DNA of 42,544 bases from Clostridia bacterium (GCA_017440805.1 JAFSGN010000004.1:1-42544); one strand, 5' to 3'. Counted from the first letter of the stretch, positions 33,039-42,329 are shown. Numbers and translations: made by a program. Notes: a model not told the origin generated them from the letters alone.

Positions 33039-33451
33039 TTTTGCTCTGTAATAGTTTTTGCAACTGTGCCCAGAACACCGTTTACATATCCCGGGACATC
33101 GTCGTCTTCATATTTTTTAGCAAGTTCTACCGCTTCATTTATTGCAATATTAACCGGCACATCTTCAGAAAATTTCATTTCATATATTGCCAAACGCAGA
33201 ATAGCCATTGCTACTCTTGAAATACGCTCATTTTTTCGTCTTATTGACGCCGAGGTTATATCGGCATCTATTTCATCAATTTTTTCATAAACTCCAAGAA
33301 AAGTTTCTCTTATATAGTCATTTCCCTGTATTTCGTTATTATCAAGGTATTCTATATATACATCAAAAGCATCTTCATCAATTTTGAAACTCTTCTCAAA
33401 AACAAGTTTAAATGCAAGTTCACGCGACTCTCGTCTTGTAAGTTTGCCCAT
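33035..33451 (-). CDS. nusB: Transcription antitermination factor NusB
   Basis: 138 residues from MGKLTRRESRELAF, set by AAAGGT 6-7 nt before the ATG; a TTG 15 nt upstream is less likely. An all-helical protein that joins NusE (S10) on boxA RNA for rRNA antitermination. The conserved end NEAVELAKKYEDDDVPGYVNG is present. First gene of the nusB-xseAB-OLE-dxs-recN-tyrS operon; no clear promoter in the 60 bp upstream, so read-through from recR is possible. Confidence 0.95.
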   Translation of the reverse strand: MGKLTRRESRELAFKLVFEKSFKIDEDAFDVYIEYLDNNEIQGNDYIRETFLGVYEKIDEIDADITSASIRRKNERISRVAMAILRLAIYEMKFSEDVPVNIAINEAVELAKKYEDDDVPGYVNGVLGTVAKTITEQK

Positions 33452-33510
33452 AGCGGTACCTTTCAATCATTAGACTTAATTTATTTTATTCATGACAGAA
33501 ACCGGTAATT

Positions 33511-34110
33511 TTAAAGTTCCCGTCTGCCCTCAATTGCCCGTGACAATGTTACCTCATCCGCATATTCAAGTTCTCCTCCCGCAGGAATACCATACGCAAG
33601 GCGGCTTACCTTTACCCCGAGAGGTTTAATCAGTTTTGAAATATACATTGCCGTCGCTTCACCTTCAATATTTGGATTTGTGGCTATTATAACTTCTTTT
33701 ACCGTATCATCGCTCAGTCTTGAAAGAAGTTCCTTGATTTTCAGTTTATCGGGAGTTATGCCGTTAATAGGTGAAATGAGTCCTCCCAGAACATGGTAAA
33801 GTCCATTATAATCGCGTATTTTTTCAATAGCAGCAACATCCTTGGAATTTTCCGTAACACAAATGGTGCTTTTATCCCTTGAAGATGATAAACATATATC
33901 GCAAACATCTGACTCACTTATATTCTGGCATATGCTGCACATTTTTATTTTTTGCTTTGCGTTGATAATTGCAGTAGCAAATGCCTCGGCATCCGCCGCA
34001 GGCATATCAACAACGCAAAAGGCAAGTCTCACTGCAGTTTTATAGCCAATGCCCGGCAACCGTCTGAAGCATTCAATAAGGTGTTCCAGAGGCTGAACAA
34101 ACCCAGACAT
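33511..34110 (-). CDS. recR: Recombination protein RecR
   Basis: 199 residues, full length. Helix-hairpin-helix RLPGIGYKTAVRLA (18-31), zinc site CSICQN...CDICL, then a Toprim domain (ICVTENSKDVAAIEK...ATNPNIEGEATAMYI). It works with RecF/RecO in gap repair. ATG overlaps the ybaB stop by 1 nt (TAATG). The dnaX-ybaB-recR order is widely conserved. Confidence 0.97.
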   Translation of the reverse strand: MSGFVQPLEHLIECFRRLPGIGYKTAVRLAFCVVDMPAADAEAFATAIINAKQKIKMCSICQNISESDVCDICLSSSRDKSTICVTENSKDVAAIEKIRDYNGLYHVLGGLISPINGITPDKLKIKELLSRLSDDTVKEVIIATNPNIEGEATAMYISKLIKPLGVKVSRLAYGIPAGGELEYADEVTLSRAIEGRREL

Positions 34111-34457
34111 TAAAACAGTCCCGGAATATTCAGACTTCCGGTTAATTTACCCATTTCTTCCGTATTGGTTGTTTCAACTTTCTTTATTGCCTCGTTTATT
34201 CCGGCAGTAAGGATGTCCTGAAGCATTTCAATATCGTCAGGGTCAACTATTTCAGGTTTAATTTCGATATTAAGAATTTCTTTTTTTCCGTTTATTTTTA
34301 TGTTGACAACTCCGCCACCTGCAGATACATCATATTCACGAGAGTCAAGGTCTGACTGCAATGCCGTCATATCTTCCTGCATTTTTTGTGCCTGACGCAT
34401 CATAGCATTCATACTTGATGGACCTTTGCCCATTCCGTCGGGTAATCTTACTTTCAT
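34110..34457 (-). CDS. YbaB/EbfC-family nucleoid-associated protein
   Basis: 115 residues with the family core MMRQAQKMQEDM...GGGVVNIKINGKKEILNIEIKPEIVDPDD. Dimeric DNA-binding protein of unclear role. It lies 21 nt after dnaX and overlaps recR, the usual context. The N-terminus has a short basic/Gly extension (MKVRLPDGMGKGPS) before the common start of the family. Confidence 0.94.
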   Translation of the reverse strand: MKVRLPDGMGKGPSSMNAMMRQAQKMQEDMTALQSDLDSREYDVSAGGGVVNIKINGKKEILNIEIKPEIVDPDDIEMLQDILTAGINEAIKKVETTNTEEMGKLTGSLNIPGLF

Positions 34458-34478
34458 ATCATTTTTCCTTTCAATAAA

Positions 34479-35999
34479 TCAAAATTCTTCTTCCTGGGGC
34501 AGAACAACTTTATCAGTCACTATCACTTCTTGTATTTCAGGGGAAATGCTTCCGACTATTCCCTTTATAAGCGGTAAATTGGTGTTGTTGGACAAAATCA
34601 TTTTAACCAACATATCCGAGCAGACAATGAACAATCTGCCATCACGGCACTCTGCCTTGACATTTTCAAAGAATGGAAATGTTTCCGGAGAACGCTTTGC
34701 TATTTCTTCCCGTAAAATACCGAACTTCAGATAAGAAGACGAAATATCCGTCTTTTGCTCTATCGGTTGTTTATTTTCTTCGGTAATCGAATTATCAAGA
34801 GTATGCTTATCCGGTTGAGTCTCTTTTTTTGCCGGTGCCTTCTGCTCCTTCTTTTGCCAGGCATCCGACTTTACCCTTTGTTCCTGTTCATGAGCTGCCG
34901 GAATATCAATGCATATTTCTTTTTCGCACATTTCAATTATTGCTATCTCAAATGCTGCCCGAATGGTGTTTCCGTATTTGTCGGCATTTTCAAAAAGAAT
35001 CCGTATTTTATCTGCCTGCTTACACATATTGGAGTAAGTTATTTTTTCGCAAATCTTCTTAAGTTGCGGAAGTTCTTTATCATAACATTCAAGAAACTGC
35101 TCACAGGAAGGGGCAGATTTTAAAATTAATAAGTCGCGGTATATTCTGAGCAGTTCATTAAGTATATTGGCAAAATCATTCTGTGCCTCGTACATTTCAG
35201 AAACAATTCTTAATGCACCCGCACTGTTTGAATAAGAAATAAAACCTATAAGATTAATAAGTTCCTCCCGATTTGAAGTACCAAGCCGGTTTATCATCAT
35301 CTCCGCGGTTACAATTTCTCCGCATCCAATGCAACTTTCAAGCATACTGTAAGCATTACGCATAGCACCGTCTGACATTTTAGCAACAATTTTTGCCGCG
35401 TCCCGCTCTATAGAAATACCCTCTTTTGCCGCAACCGCCATAAGACTCTCGGTTATTTCTTCAACACCTATGCGCTTAAAATCAAATCTCTGACATCTGG
35501 ACATAATTGTTGCAGGTATTTTATGTATCTCGGTTGTTGCAAGAATAAAAACAACATGTTCCGGCGGTTCCTCAAGAGTCTTAAGCAATGCATTAAACGC
35601 CTGAATTGTAAGCATATGTACCTCGTCAATAATATACACACGCTTTTTAAGTTCAACAGGAGTATAACGAACCTCTTCAATAAGACTTCTGATGTTTTCC
35701 ACACCATTATTACTTGCCGCATCTATCTCAATAATGTCAACTGAGTTTCCACTGTTTACTATTCTGCATGACTCACATTCGTTGCACGGATTTCCGTCCG
35801 AAAGCGAAGTACAACTTATTGCCTTGGCAAGAATTCTGGCACAGGTTGTTTTTCCCGTACCACGAGTACCGCAAAACAGATATGCATGAGAAAATTTACC
35901 CGATTCTATCTGGCCTTTAAGGGTATTGACAATATGTTTTTGCCCCACCACCTGGTCAAAATTCTGTGGCCGGTATTTACGGTATAAAGTCTGATACAA
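34479..35999 (-). CDS. dnaX: DNA polymerase III subunits gamma/tau
   Basis: 506 residues from a TTG start (LYQTLYRKYRPQNF), set by GGAGG 5 nt upstream; no ATG fits, and the open frame to 36035 reads into the SRP RNA. Clamp-loader ATPase: Walker A GTRGTGKTT, zinc site CNECESC, Walker B IIDEVHML, sensor MSRCQRF. A charged linker (about 375-430, Lys/Gln/Glu-rich) leads to a C-terminal domain. I saw no A-rich slippery site suited to making a short gamma form. It follows the SRP RNA by about 12 nt. Confidence 0.95.
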   Translation of the reverse strand: MYQTLYRKYRPQNFDQVVGQKHIVNTLKGQIESGKFSHAYLFCGTRGTGKTTCARILAKAISCTSLSDGNPCNECESCRIVNSGNSVDIIEIDAASNNGVENIRSLIEEVRYTPVELKKRVYIIDEVHMLTIQAFNALLKTLEEPPEHVVFILATTEIHKIPATIMSRCQRFDFKRIGVEEITESLMAVAAKEGISIERDAAKIVAKMSDGAMRNAYSMLESCIGCGEIVTAEMMINRLGTSNREELINLIGFISYSNSAGALRIVSEMYEAQNDFANILNELLRIYRDLLILKSAPSCEQFLECYDKELPQLKKICEKITYSNMCKQADKIRILFENADKYGNTIRAAFEIAIIEMCEKEICIDIPAAHEQEQRVKSDAWQKKEQKAPAKKETQPDKHTLDNSITEENKQPIEQKTDISSSYLKFGILREEIAKRSPETFPFFENVKAECRDGRLFIVCSDMLVKMILSNNTNLPLIKGIVGSISPEIQEVIVTDKVVLPQEEEF

Positions 36000-36009
36000 C
36001 TTATCCTCC

Positions 36010-36313
36010 AAAAACAAGGTGCAAGATAAGACCATGCATCATGCTTTGAATATAAGACTACATACGGTATCCCCTACTCTGACTCAAAACAGGCTGACTT
36101 GCGGCACATCAAACATACTGCTTAATGCTGCTTGGTTCCCCACCTGACATGGTTCACAGCCATTGATTGCGCAAGACCCATTTATCAACATCAAAATAAG
36201 AGAGCGGCTATACAACCCTATTCCTCAGTCATGCATTCTCCCCTGCTACAGCGGATTGCAGGTACAAGGCACCGCTAACTCCCCGGATAGCATAGTCTTA
36301 TCTCACACCTTGT
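36010..36313 (-). ncRNA. ffs: SRP RNA (large, Bacillus type)
   Basis: The minus strand carries the S-domain sequence: CATGTCAGGTGGGGAACC, then AAGCAGCATTAAG, which is the Ffh-binding helix 8 region with its GGAA-type tetraloop. The two ends pair: ACAAGGTG with AGATAAGAC at the 5' side (36313 downward) match GTCTTATCT and CACCTTGT at the 3' side. The length of about 300 nt includes the Alu half, as in Bacillus and Clostridium. The terminal stem is followed by TTTTT, so it doubles as the gene's terminator. The RNA guides membrane proteins to the translocon with Ffh and FtsY. 36314-36397 holds only its promoter. Confidence 0.95.
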
Positions 36314-36333
36314 GAAATAAATTATTCTATAAC

Positions 36334-36362
36334 ATTATATCATATATTGTATTCTTTTTCAA
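36334..36362 (-). promoter_or_regulatory. SRP RNA promoter
   Basis: On the minus strand TTGAAA (36362-36357), a 17-bp spacer and TATAAT (36339-36334), with TGA before the -10. The start would be near 36327, some 14 nt before the mature 5' end, which fits 5' trimming. Confidence 0.88.
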
Positions 36363-36397
36363 TACAATTTACCAATTTTAAAAGTAATTTTACAAGA

Positions 36398-36829
36398 TTA
36401 AATTATTTTGTCGTACATTTCAACACGCTTAGCGTGTCTGCCACCCTCAAACTCTGTGTGAATAAATGTATCAACAAGTTTAATTGCAAGACCGGGGCCC
36501 ATAACTCTTCCGCCCAGAGTAAGAACATTGGCGTTGTTATGCATACGGGAAAATTCAACACTGAATATGTCTGACGCACAAATCGCACGGACTCCGGGAT
36601 ATTTGTTTGCGCAAAGCATCATTCCAAGACCTGTTCCACAGAACAAAAGTCCCTTTTCAGCCTTTTTTTCAACAATTGCTTCTGCGACCTTTTTTCCGTA
36701 AACAGGGTAATCTACAGATTCGGTATTAAAACAACCGAAATCTTCGTATTGTATTCCTTTTTCATCAAGATATTTTTTTACGGCCTCCTTCAATTCCCAG
36801 CCACCATGGTCACAACCTAATGCTATCAT
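36398..36829 (-). CDS. rpiB: Ribose-5-phosphate isomerase B
   Basis: 143 residues, full length. It interconverts ribose 5-phosphate and ribulose 5-phosphate. Family marks: IALGCDHGGWELK at the N-terminus, catalytic Cys in LLFCGTGLGM, RMHNNANVLTLGGR, and a C-terminal His/Arg (GGRHAKRV). AAAGGAG precedes the ATG. It ends the fhs-tsaE-tsaB-rpiB cluster, 17 nt after tsaB. Confidence 0.96.
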   Translation of the reverse strand: MIALGCDHGGWELKEAVKKYLDEKGIQYEDFGCFNTESVDYPVYGKKVAEAIVEKKAEKGLLFCGTGLGMMLCANKYPGVRAICASDIFSVEFSRMHNNANVLTLGGRVMGPGLAIKLVDTFIHTEFEGGRHAKRVEMYDKII

Positions 36830-36846
36830 TTTTATTCTCCTTTAAG

Positions 36847-37533
36847 TTATTTATTATTTTCAATATATTCCCGTTCTGCCTGCGGTTTACGCAAATAAAC
36901 CGGTGCAAGTTCAAACGAAGAAATAACTTTTCCTTTTTTATATTTTTCAAGTCCGCACATACCAACCGAAGCAGCATTTTGCAGCAAAGTAAATTCCGAG
37001 GCAAGAGAAACATTATTCAATCTGCCGTCCAACCACATAAAATACTTTGTTGCTCCGTCGCCGTTCAAAATAACCTTTTCATATGTTTTCAACTGCTCTT
37101 CGAGTTCTTTGGCTGATACAGCACGGTCATCGCAAATACGCGACAAATCAGGGGCAAACAAGGCGTTATAATATTCGTCACGCCTTGCATCCATCAACGG
37201 ACACAAAACAGCATTGCTTTCCCTGTTCATATATGCCAAAGCCTCAAGCGAACTTACCGGAACACACGGCAAATCTCTTGAAAAAGCAAGGCCTTTAACT
37301 GCAGAAATTCCTATTCTGACGCCGGTAAACGAACCAGGTCCGGCACTTACACAAACCAGTTCGATATCAGAAACATCAAAGCCTGATTGATGAAGCACAG
37401 CGTCTATCATCGGCATTAGTTTTTCGGAATGAGTAAGTTTATTGTTTACATTAAATACGGCAATTATTCCATTCTCGTCAACCAACGCAGACGAGGCGGT
37501 AACTGCTGTTGTGTCAATTGCAAGTGTCAGCAT
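36847..37533 (-). CDS. tsaB: tRNA t6A synthesis protein TsaB
   Basis: 228 residues. ASKHA-fold scaffold that pairs with TsaD in making threonylcarbamoyl-adenosine at tRNA position 37. Seen: LAIDTTAVTASSAL, HSEKLMPMID, and GPGSFTGVRIGISAVKGLA. Its ATG lies on the tsaE stop (1-nt overlap, TAATG), so the two are coupled. Confidence 0.96.
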   Translation of the reverse strand: MLTLAIDTTAVTASSALVDENGIIAVFNVNNKLTHSEKLMPMIDAVLHQSGFDVSDIELVCVSAGPGSFTGVRIGISAVKGLAFSRDLPCVPVSSLEALAYMNRESNAVLCPLMDARRDEYYNALFAPDLSRICDDRAVSAKELEEQLKTYEKVILNGDGATKYFMWLDGRLNNVSLASEFTLLQNAASVGMCGLEKYKKGKVISSFELAPVYLRKPQAEREYIENNK

Positions 37534-37961
37534 TATTTCCCCACTGTTTTTATTTCTATCACACGCTCATTTTCATGATTTTCCGTTTTCTTAATCGTAA
37601 CTCTAAGATACCGGTCAGGTAAAGCGTACTCTATGTTTTCACTCCACTCGGTTATAATTATGTTTTTTCCGTCATCATAATCGTAAAAACCTATTGAATA
37701 CAAATCATCTTCATCCGAAATGCGATACATATCAAAATGGTAAATATCTCCGTAAACATTGACGAGATTGTATGTCGGACTCATTACATTATGACTGTCG
37801 CCGTAAAATGCGACAAAACCTCTTACAAGTGCTGTTTTTCCAACACCCAAATCACCGTACAACGCAATAAAGGTATACCCTTCTTTTTGTGCATATTCTG
37901 CAATTTCCGTACCGATTTTTTCTGTATCTTCAACCTGACTGCAAACAACTGTTTTATTCAT
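37533..37961 (-). CDS. tsaE: tRNA t6A synthesis ATPase TsaE
   Basis: 142 residues. P-loop GDLGVGKTALVRG at about 36-48 and the family motif SPTYNLVNVY. It drives turnover of the TsaB-TsaD complex. Its ATG shares one base with the fhs stop (TGATG); AAAGG lies 9 nt upstream. Link to fhs is by co-transcription only. Confidence 0.96.
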   Translation of the reverse strand: MNKTVVCSQVEDTEKIGTEIAEYAQKEGYTFIALYGDLGVGKTALVRGFVAFYGDSHNVMSPTYNLVNVYGDIYHFDMYRISDEDDLYSIGFYDYDDGKNIIITEWSENIEYALPDRYLRVTIKKTENHENERVIEIKTVGK

Positions 37962-39628
37962 CAAAATAAGCCTTTTATAACTCCGTTTTCGTCAATATCA
38001 ATTATTTCCGCACTGGGAACTTTGGGAAGTCCGGGCATTGTCATAATTTTACCGGTAATACAAACCACAAATCCCGCGCCTGCAGAAAGTGTTATTTCTC
38101 TTACATTTAGAGTAAACCCTGTGGGGCGTCCCAAAAGCGTCTGGTCATCCGACAACGAGTACTGTGTTTTAGCCATACAAACGGGAAGATGGGAAAGTCC
38201 CATATCGGTAATTTTTTGAATTTCCTTTTCAGCAGACGACTCAATTATCACATCCGATGCACCGTAAATTTCTTTGGCTATAACATTGATTTTTTCTTTT
38301 ATCGAAAGTTTGTCATCATACAAAGTTTTAAAATCGGATGGTTTATTTGCCGCCTCAATAACCTTCTGTGCCAACTCAACAGCACCGTCTCCGCCTTCGG
38401 CAAACCCTTTGGAAAGTGCAAATTCAACATTTTTTTCTTTACACAAATCCTTTATAACCTGAATTTCCGCATCGGTATCGGTGTAAAAGTGGTTAATTGC
38501 AACCACAATATTAACACCGAATTTCTTCAGATTGTCAATGTGTGCCTCAAGGTTTACAATTCCTTTTTTAAGTGCCTCAACATTTTCCAAGGATGTGTCT
38601 TCTTTTTTAACACCGCCATTATACTTAAGTGCTCTTGCAGTAGCAACCAAAACAACGGCAGAGGGAGCAAGTCCTGCTTTGCGGCACTTAATATCAAAAA
38701 ACTTTTCCGCGCCCAAATCAGCACCGAATCCTGCTTCCGTTATTGTATAATCACAGAGTTTCATAGCAGTTTTTGTTGCAATTACCGAATTGCAGCCGTG
38801 AGCAATGTTTGCAAAAGGTCCGCCGTGAATAATACACGGGGTGTTCTCAAGAGTCTGGACAATATTCGGCTTTATCGCGTCCTTCAAAAGAACAGTCATT
38901 GCTCCGTTTACTTTAAGGTCGCGACAATATACAGGTTTCATATCATAGGTATATGCAACAAGAATATTGCCAAGTTTTTCCTTAAGGTCAGCCAGATTTT
39001 CTGCAAGACAAAGAATCGCCATAACTTCACTGGCAACAGTTATTTTAAAGCCATCCTCACGGACTACTCCGTCGGTACGGGCACCGAGACCGACTATTAT
39101 ATTTCGCAAAGCACGGTCGTTCATATCAACGACACGTTTCATAATAATTCTTTTTGGGTCAATATTCAGAGAATTGCCCTGAAAAATATGATTGTCAATT
39201 GCAGCACAAAGAAGATTGTTTGCGCTGGTTATGGCATGGAAATCGCCCGTAAAATGAAGGTTGATGTCTTCCATGGGCACAACCTGACTGTATCCTCCGC
39301 CTGCCGCACCGCCTTTTATACCAAAAACAGGTCCTAACGAAGGCTCACGCAAGGCAATAATGGAATTAACACCCATTTTACCTAATGCCTGACCTATCGC
39401 TATTGTGGTAGTTGTTTTTCCTTCACCTGCGGGTGTGGGATTTATTGCCGTTACAAGAATCAGTTTTCCTTCCTTGTTGTCTTTAATGCGTTCAAGACAT
39501 TCTACACCTATTTTCGCTTTGTATTTACCATAATATTCCAATTCATCTTCAGTAATACCGACTCTTTCTGCAACTTCACCTATCGGTAACATTTTCGCTT
39601 CAAGAGCAATTTCTACATCACTTTTCAT
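37961..39628 (-). CDS. fhs: Formate-tetrahydrofolate ligase
   Basis: 555 residues from [15 protein letters not shown], set by AAAGGGG 8 nt upstream; a TTG 6 nt earlier is unlikely. It makes 10-formyl-THF from formate, THF and ATP, feeding purine and formyl-Met-tRNA synthesis or the methyl branch of the Wood-Ljungdahl pathway. Seen: [20 protein letters not shown] (ATP loop), [36 protein letters not shown]. No THF riboswitch was recognised in front of it. Confidence 0.97.
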   Translation of the reverse strand: MKSDVEIALEAKMLPIGEVAERVGITEDELEYYGKYKAKIGVECLERIKDNKEGKLILVTAINPTPAGEGKTTTTIAIGQALGKMGVNSIIALREPSLGPVFGIKGGAAGGGYSQVVPMEDINLHFTGDFHAITSANNLLCAAIDNHIFQGNSLNIDPKRIIMKRVVDMNDRALRNIIVGLGARTDGVVREDGFKITVASEVMAILCLAENLADLKEKLGNILVAYTYDMKPVYCRDLKVNGAMTVLLKDAIKPNIVQTLENTPCIIHGGPFANIAHGCNSVIATKTAMKLCDYTITEAGFGADLGAEKFFDIKCRKAGLAPSAVVLVATARALKYNGGVKKEDTSLENVEALKKGIVNLEAHIDNLKKFGVNIVVAINHFYTDTDAEIQVIKDLCKEKNVEFALSKGFAEGGDGAVELAQKVIEAANKPSDFKTLYDDKLSIKEKINVIAKEIYGASDVIIESSAEKEIQKITDMGLSHLPVCMAKTQYSLSDDQTLLGRPTGFTLNVREITLSAGAGFVVCITGKIMTMPGLPKVPSAEIIDIDENGVIKGLF

Positions 39629-39661
39629 CAGCAATACCCCTTTGAAATTCTATAATAATTT

Positions 39662-39690
39662 ATTATAACATAAACAGCCGAAATTTGCAA
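39662..39690 (-). promoter_or_regulatory. fhs operon promoter
   Basis: On the minus strand TTGCAA (39690-39685), a 17-bp spacer and TATAAT (39667-39662), with TGT before the -10. The leader is about 30 nt. Confidence 0.78.
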
Positions 39691-39787
39691 TAGCAATTTT
39701 TCGTCATGTCCTTATATTTACTGCACCCCAAATATAAAAAACAGCATAAATTCTTTGTTGTTTATCTGTAATTTGACGATTTTATAA

Positions 39788-39816
39788 TTGACACATGTTG
39801 AAAAAAGTGATATACT
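39788..39816 (+). promoter_or_regulatory. Promoter of the SGNH hydrolase pair
   Basis: TTGACA (39788-39793), a 17-bp spacer and TATACT (39811-39816), with TGA before the -10. It is divergent from the fhs promoter; the 97 bp between them show no other clear signal. Confidence 0.85.
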
Positions 39817-39878
39817 ATTAAAAAAGGTATGGTTTTATATTTTTCTGTCATACAAGAATGAAATCTGGAGGTGTATCA

Positions 39879-40769
39879 GTGCAAAAATCAATTTGTTTAG
39901 CAATTATTTTGTTAACATTGTCTTATTTTTTATTTTCATGTTCCCGAATAAACCAATCGGTAATTGCATACAACGATCCGGATTATCCGCCTCTGAAACC
40001 CTCATTCCAGAATACATTTTCCCATGCTATACCTCCGGACAGTGTTCCTCCCGAACAACTCGAGCAATCCGATAAGCACAATTCAAATGAGTTACCTGCA
40101 CCACCCCAAGAGTATATCACATACACTCTTAAAGGCAGGCACGATGAGGTTTTGTTGGCCGAATCTGAAGATGCCGGGCAGAAATATGTTGATGAAACAA
40201 CATTTATCGGCGATTCCACCACACTTGGTTTAAAGGCATTTAAAATCATTCCGCTTGAGAGAGTTTTCGCGGCAGGCTCCATTGACCCTTACGCCGCGGC
40301 TCACAATAAAATAATTCAACTTCCTGACGAAAAAACGGTTACCATACCCCAGGCAGTAGGATACTATAAACCTAAAAGAGTTGTCATAACTTTGGGAACA
40401 AATTCTGTATCATGGATTGCAGAAAATGCGTTTTATACATCTTACGGTCAGCTTATCGAAGATATAAAAGCGGAAAGTCCACAAACCGAAATAATAATAC
40501 AGACAATACCGCCTGTTACAGAGGTATATGAAGCCGGAGCAATTAAACTTACAAATAAGACAATCAATCGTTTTAATGAACTTCTTCTCGACCTTGCTTT
40601 TGAAAAGTCTGTATATTTTTTAAACACGGCATCGGTATTAAAAAACGAACGCGGTTTTTTTGACGAAAGATATCATAGCGGTGACGGTTTACACCACAAT
40701 CAGGCGTCATATGATGTATGGCTGAAATATTTAAGAACTCATGCTGTCCCGCAAAATGAACAGGAATGA
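39879..40769 (+). CDS. SGNH/GDSL hydrolase lipoprotein
   Basis: 296 residues from a GTG start placed 6 nt after a perfect GGAGGT; ATG 39858 lies upstream of that site and is unlikely. Lipoprotein signal with lipobox LFSC (Cys21). A Pro-rich linker (about 40-80) is followed by an SGNH domain: block I FIGDSTTLG (Ser113), block III TLGTNSVSW (Asn175), and block V SGDGLHH near the C-terminus with the Asp-x-x-His pair. Such enzymes remove acyl groups from sugars, wall polymers or lipids. Lipid-anchored on the outer face of the membrane. Its catalytic domain is closely similar to that of the next gene, 4 nt away. Confidence 0.88.
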   Translation: MQKSICLAIILLTLSYFLFSCSRINQSVIAYNDPDYPPLKPSFQNTFSHAIPPDSVPPEQLEQSDKHNSNELPAPPQEYITYTLKGRHDEVLLAESEDAGQKYVDETTFIGDSTTLGLKAFKIIPLERVFAAGSIDPYAAAHNKIIQLPDEKTVTIPQAVGYYKPKRVVITLGTNSVSWIAENAFYTSYGQLIEDIKAESPQTEIIIQTIPPVTEVYEAGAIKLTNKTINRFNELLLDLAFEKSVYFLNTASVLKNERGFFDERYHSGDGLHHNQASYDVWLKYLRTHAVPQNEQE

Positions 40770-40773
40770 TTTT

Positions 40774-42099
40774 ATGAAAAAATCTGTTGTTTTCCTTCTG
40801 CTTTTACTCGCTCTTTGCCTTTTCACATCTTTAAGTATTTCTGCAGAAGGTGTTTTTTCTGATGTAACAGAAAACGACTGGTTTTACAGTTATGTAAATG
40901 AAGCATACGGATTCGGATTTATAAACGGCAGAAGCAGCACCATGTTCTGTCCATACGAAAATCTTACAATTGCTGAAGCATTAAAACTTGCCGATATGCT
41001 TTTTATAAACATTATGAAACTGGATATATCTCTTGAAAACGGTCAAATATGGTATGAACCATATGTTGAATTTGCCAGGAATTATAACATTTTAGACATA
41101 GAGTTTTCAGATTACAATGCACCGATTTCAAGACGGGACTTTGTTCATGTTTTTTACAACGCCATCCCCCCGCAAAACATTTTTGAATACATTGAGTACC
41201 TTGACGGTGCTGTTCCCGATGTCTTGAATAACGAAAAATATTACAACGAAATCTATACTTTTTATCGTGCAGGAATCCTTACCGGAAAAAATGAAACGCA
41301 CACATTCTATCCGAATGATAAAATTCTCAGAAGTGAAGTGTGTGCAGTCCTGATGCGGATTTTTTACATGAATTCATTTAAAATTGAACTTGACGAATCC
41401 GAAAGCGAACCTGTTTTCAATCCGTCGTCACCTCCCCCTTCGGAATACATAACCTTTAATCTGATTAAAAATTATTCCGATGTTGTTCTGAAAGAGACAT
41501 CCCGTGAAACAGACGCATATCTTGACGGTACAGCATTTGTGGGAGATTCATTGTCGGTAGGCCTCAGAGCATTCAGAATACTTCCGGACAAAAGTGTTCT
41601 TGCGGCAGGTTCTATTGACCCGTCTCATGCAATCAAGGATAAACTTATAATGCTTCCAACTACAGAAAAAGTCACAATACCCGAAGCCTGCGGATATTAT
41701 CTGCCTGAGCGGGTTGTCATCACCCTGGGCACTAATTCTGTTTCATGGCGTAAACCTGATGATTTTATAAACCTTTATTCTGAATTGATTGACAAAATCC
41801 TTTATTATTCGCCTAACACCCGGATTATAATACAGTCTATACCTCCGGTGAGCGAAAAATACGAAGAAAAAGGAACAAAAATAAACAACAAAGTAATTAA
41901 TTCATTTAATGAATATCTGGCTGACTTGTGTCGTGAACGAGGTTTATATTTCCTGAACACCGCGGAAATTTTAAAAAATGAGCGTGGATATCTTGACGAG
42001 TCTTATCAAAGCGGCGATGGATTACATCTCAATCAGAAAGCATACAAACTGTGGGTAGATTACTTTATGACGCATTCTGTCAACCTGCAAAACAAATAA
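40774..42099 (+). CDS. SLH-anchored SGNH/GDSL hydrolase
   Basis: 441 residues from MKKSVVF, set by AGGA 8 nt upstream; the frame opens earlier inside the preceding gene. Signal peptide 1-24 (SISA|EG). SLH-type repeats at about 28-80 (FSDVTENDWFYSYV), 90-135 and 150-198 (the second is weak). A Pro/Ser linker then leads to an SGNH domain: FVGDSLSVG (Ser259), TLGTNSVSW, SGDGLHLN. The catalytic half, from EYIT onward, is a duplicate of the upstream lipoprotein's. The two would act at different depths of the envelope: membrane surface and wall polymer. Confidence 0.88.
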   Translation: MKKSVVFLLLLLALCLFTSLSISAEGVFSDVTENDWFYSYVNEAYGFGFINGRSSTMFCPYENLTIAEALKLADMLFINIMKLDISLENGQIWYEPYVEFARNYNILDIEFSDYNAPISRRDFVHVFYNAIPPQNIFEYIEYLDGAVPDVLNNEKYYNEIYTFYRAGILTGKNETHTFYPNDKILRSEVCAVLMRIFYMNSFKIELDESESEPVFNPSSPPPSEYITFNLIKNYSDVVLKETSRETDAYLDGTAFVGDSLSVGLRAFRILPDKSVLAAGSIDPSHAIKDKLIMLPTTEKVTIPEACGYYLPERVVITLGTNSVSWRKPDDFINLYSELIDKILYYSPNTRIIIQSIPPVSEKYEEKGTKINNKVINSFNEYLADLCRERGLYFLNTAEILKNERGYLDESYQSGDGLHLNQKAYKLWVDYFMTHSVNLQNK

Positions 42100-42119
42100 A
42101 AATAATAATTTAGAAACTT

Positions 42120-42154
42120 AAAAAGGTTGTCGTAAAAACTACGACAACCTTTTT
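42120..42154 (+). terminator. Bidirectional terminator between the SGNH pair and the tRNA cluster
   Basis: A 15-bp perfect stem (42120-42134 with 42140-42154) with a 5-nt loop, A5 on the left and T5 on the right. It ends the plus-strand SGNH operon and the minus-strand tRNA operon. Confidence 0.92.
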
Positions 42155-42158
42155 CAAA

Positions 42159-42231
42159 AGCTGATGAGCCGAGTTGAACGGCCGACCTCATCCTTACCAA
42201 GGATGTGCTCTACCTACTGAGCTACATCAGC
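42159..42231 (-). tRNA. tRNA-Thr (GGT)
   Basis: Acceptor GCTGATG pairs with CATCAGC. Anticodon stem CATCC/GGATG, loop TTGGTAA, anticodon GGT (plus-strand 42196-42198). No CCA encoded. Last gene of the minus tRNA cluster, 5 nt before the terminator. Confidence 0.96.
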
Positions 42232-42238
42232 ATAAAAC

Positions 42239-42312
42239 CGACCTGAAGGGGACTCGAACCCCTGACCTCTAGCGTGACAGGCTAGCGTTCTAACCAACTG
42301 AACTACCAGGCC
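42239..42312 (-). tRNA. tRNA-Asp (GTC)
   Basis: Acceptor GGCCTGG pairs with TCAGGTC, including G-U pairs. Anticodon stem CTAGC/GCTAG, loop CTGTCAC, anticodon GTC (plus-strand 42276-42278). Discriminator G as expected for Asp. No CCA encoded. Confidence 0.96.
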
Positions 42313-42329
42313 ATATTAAATTGATGGGA

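Noticed and set aside
38189..39337. Long plus-strand open frame of 382 codons opposite fhs
   Set aside because: It is an antisense shadow of a strongly conserved gene, with no ribosome binding site and a Cys/Phe/Asn-biased composition.
39629..39700. THF riboswitch ahead of fhs
   Set aside because: The leader is only about 30 nt, too short for the motif.
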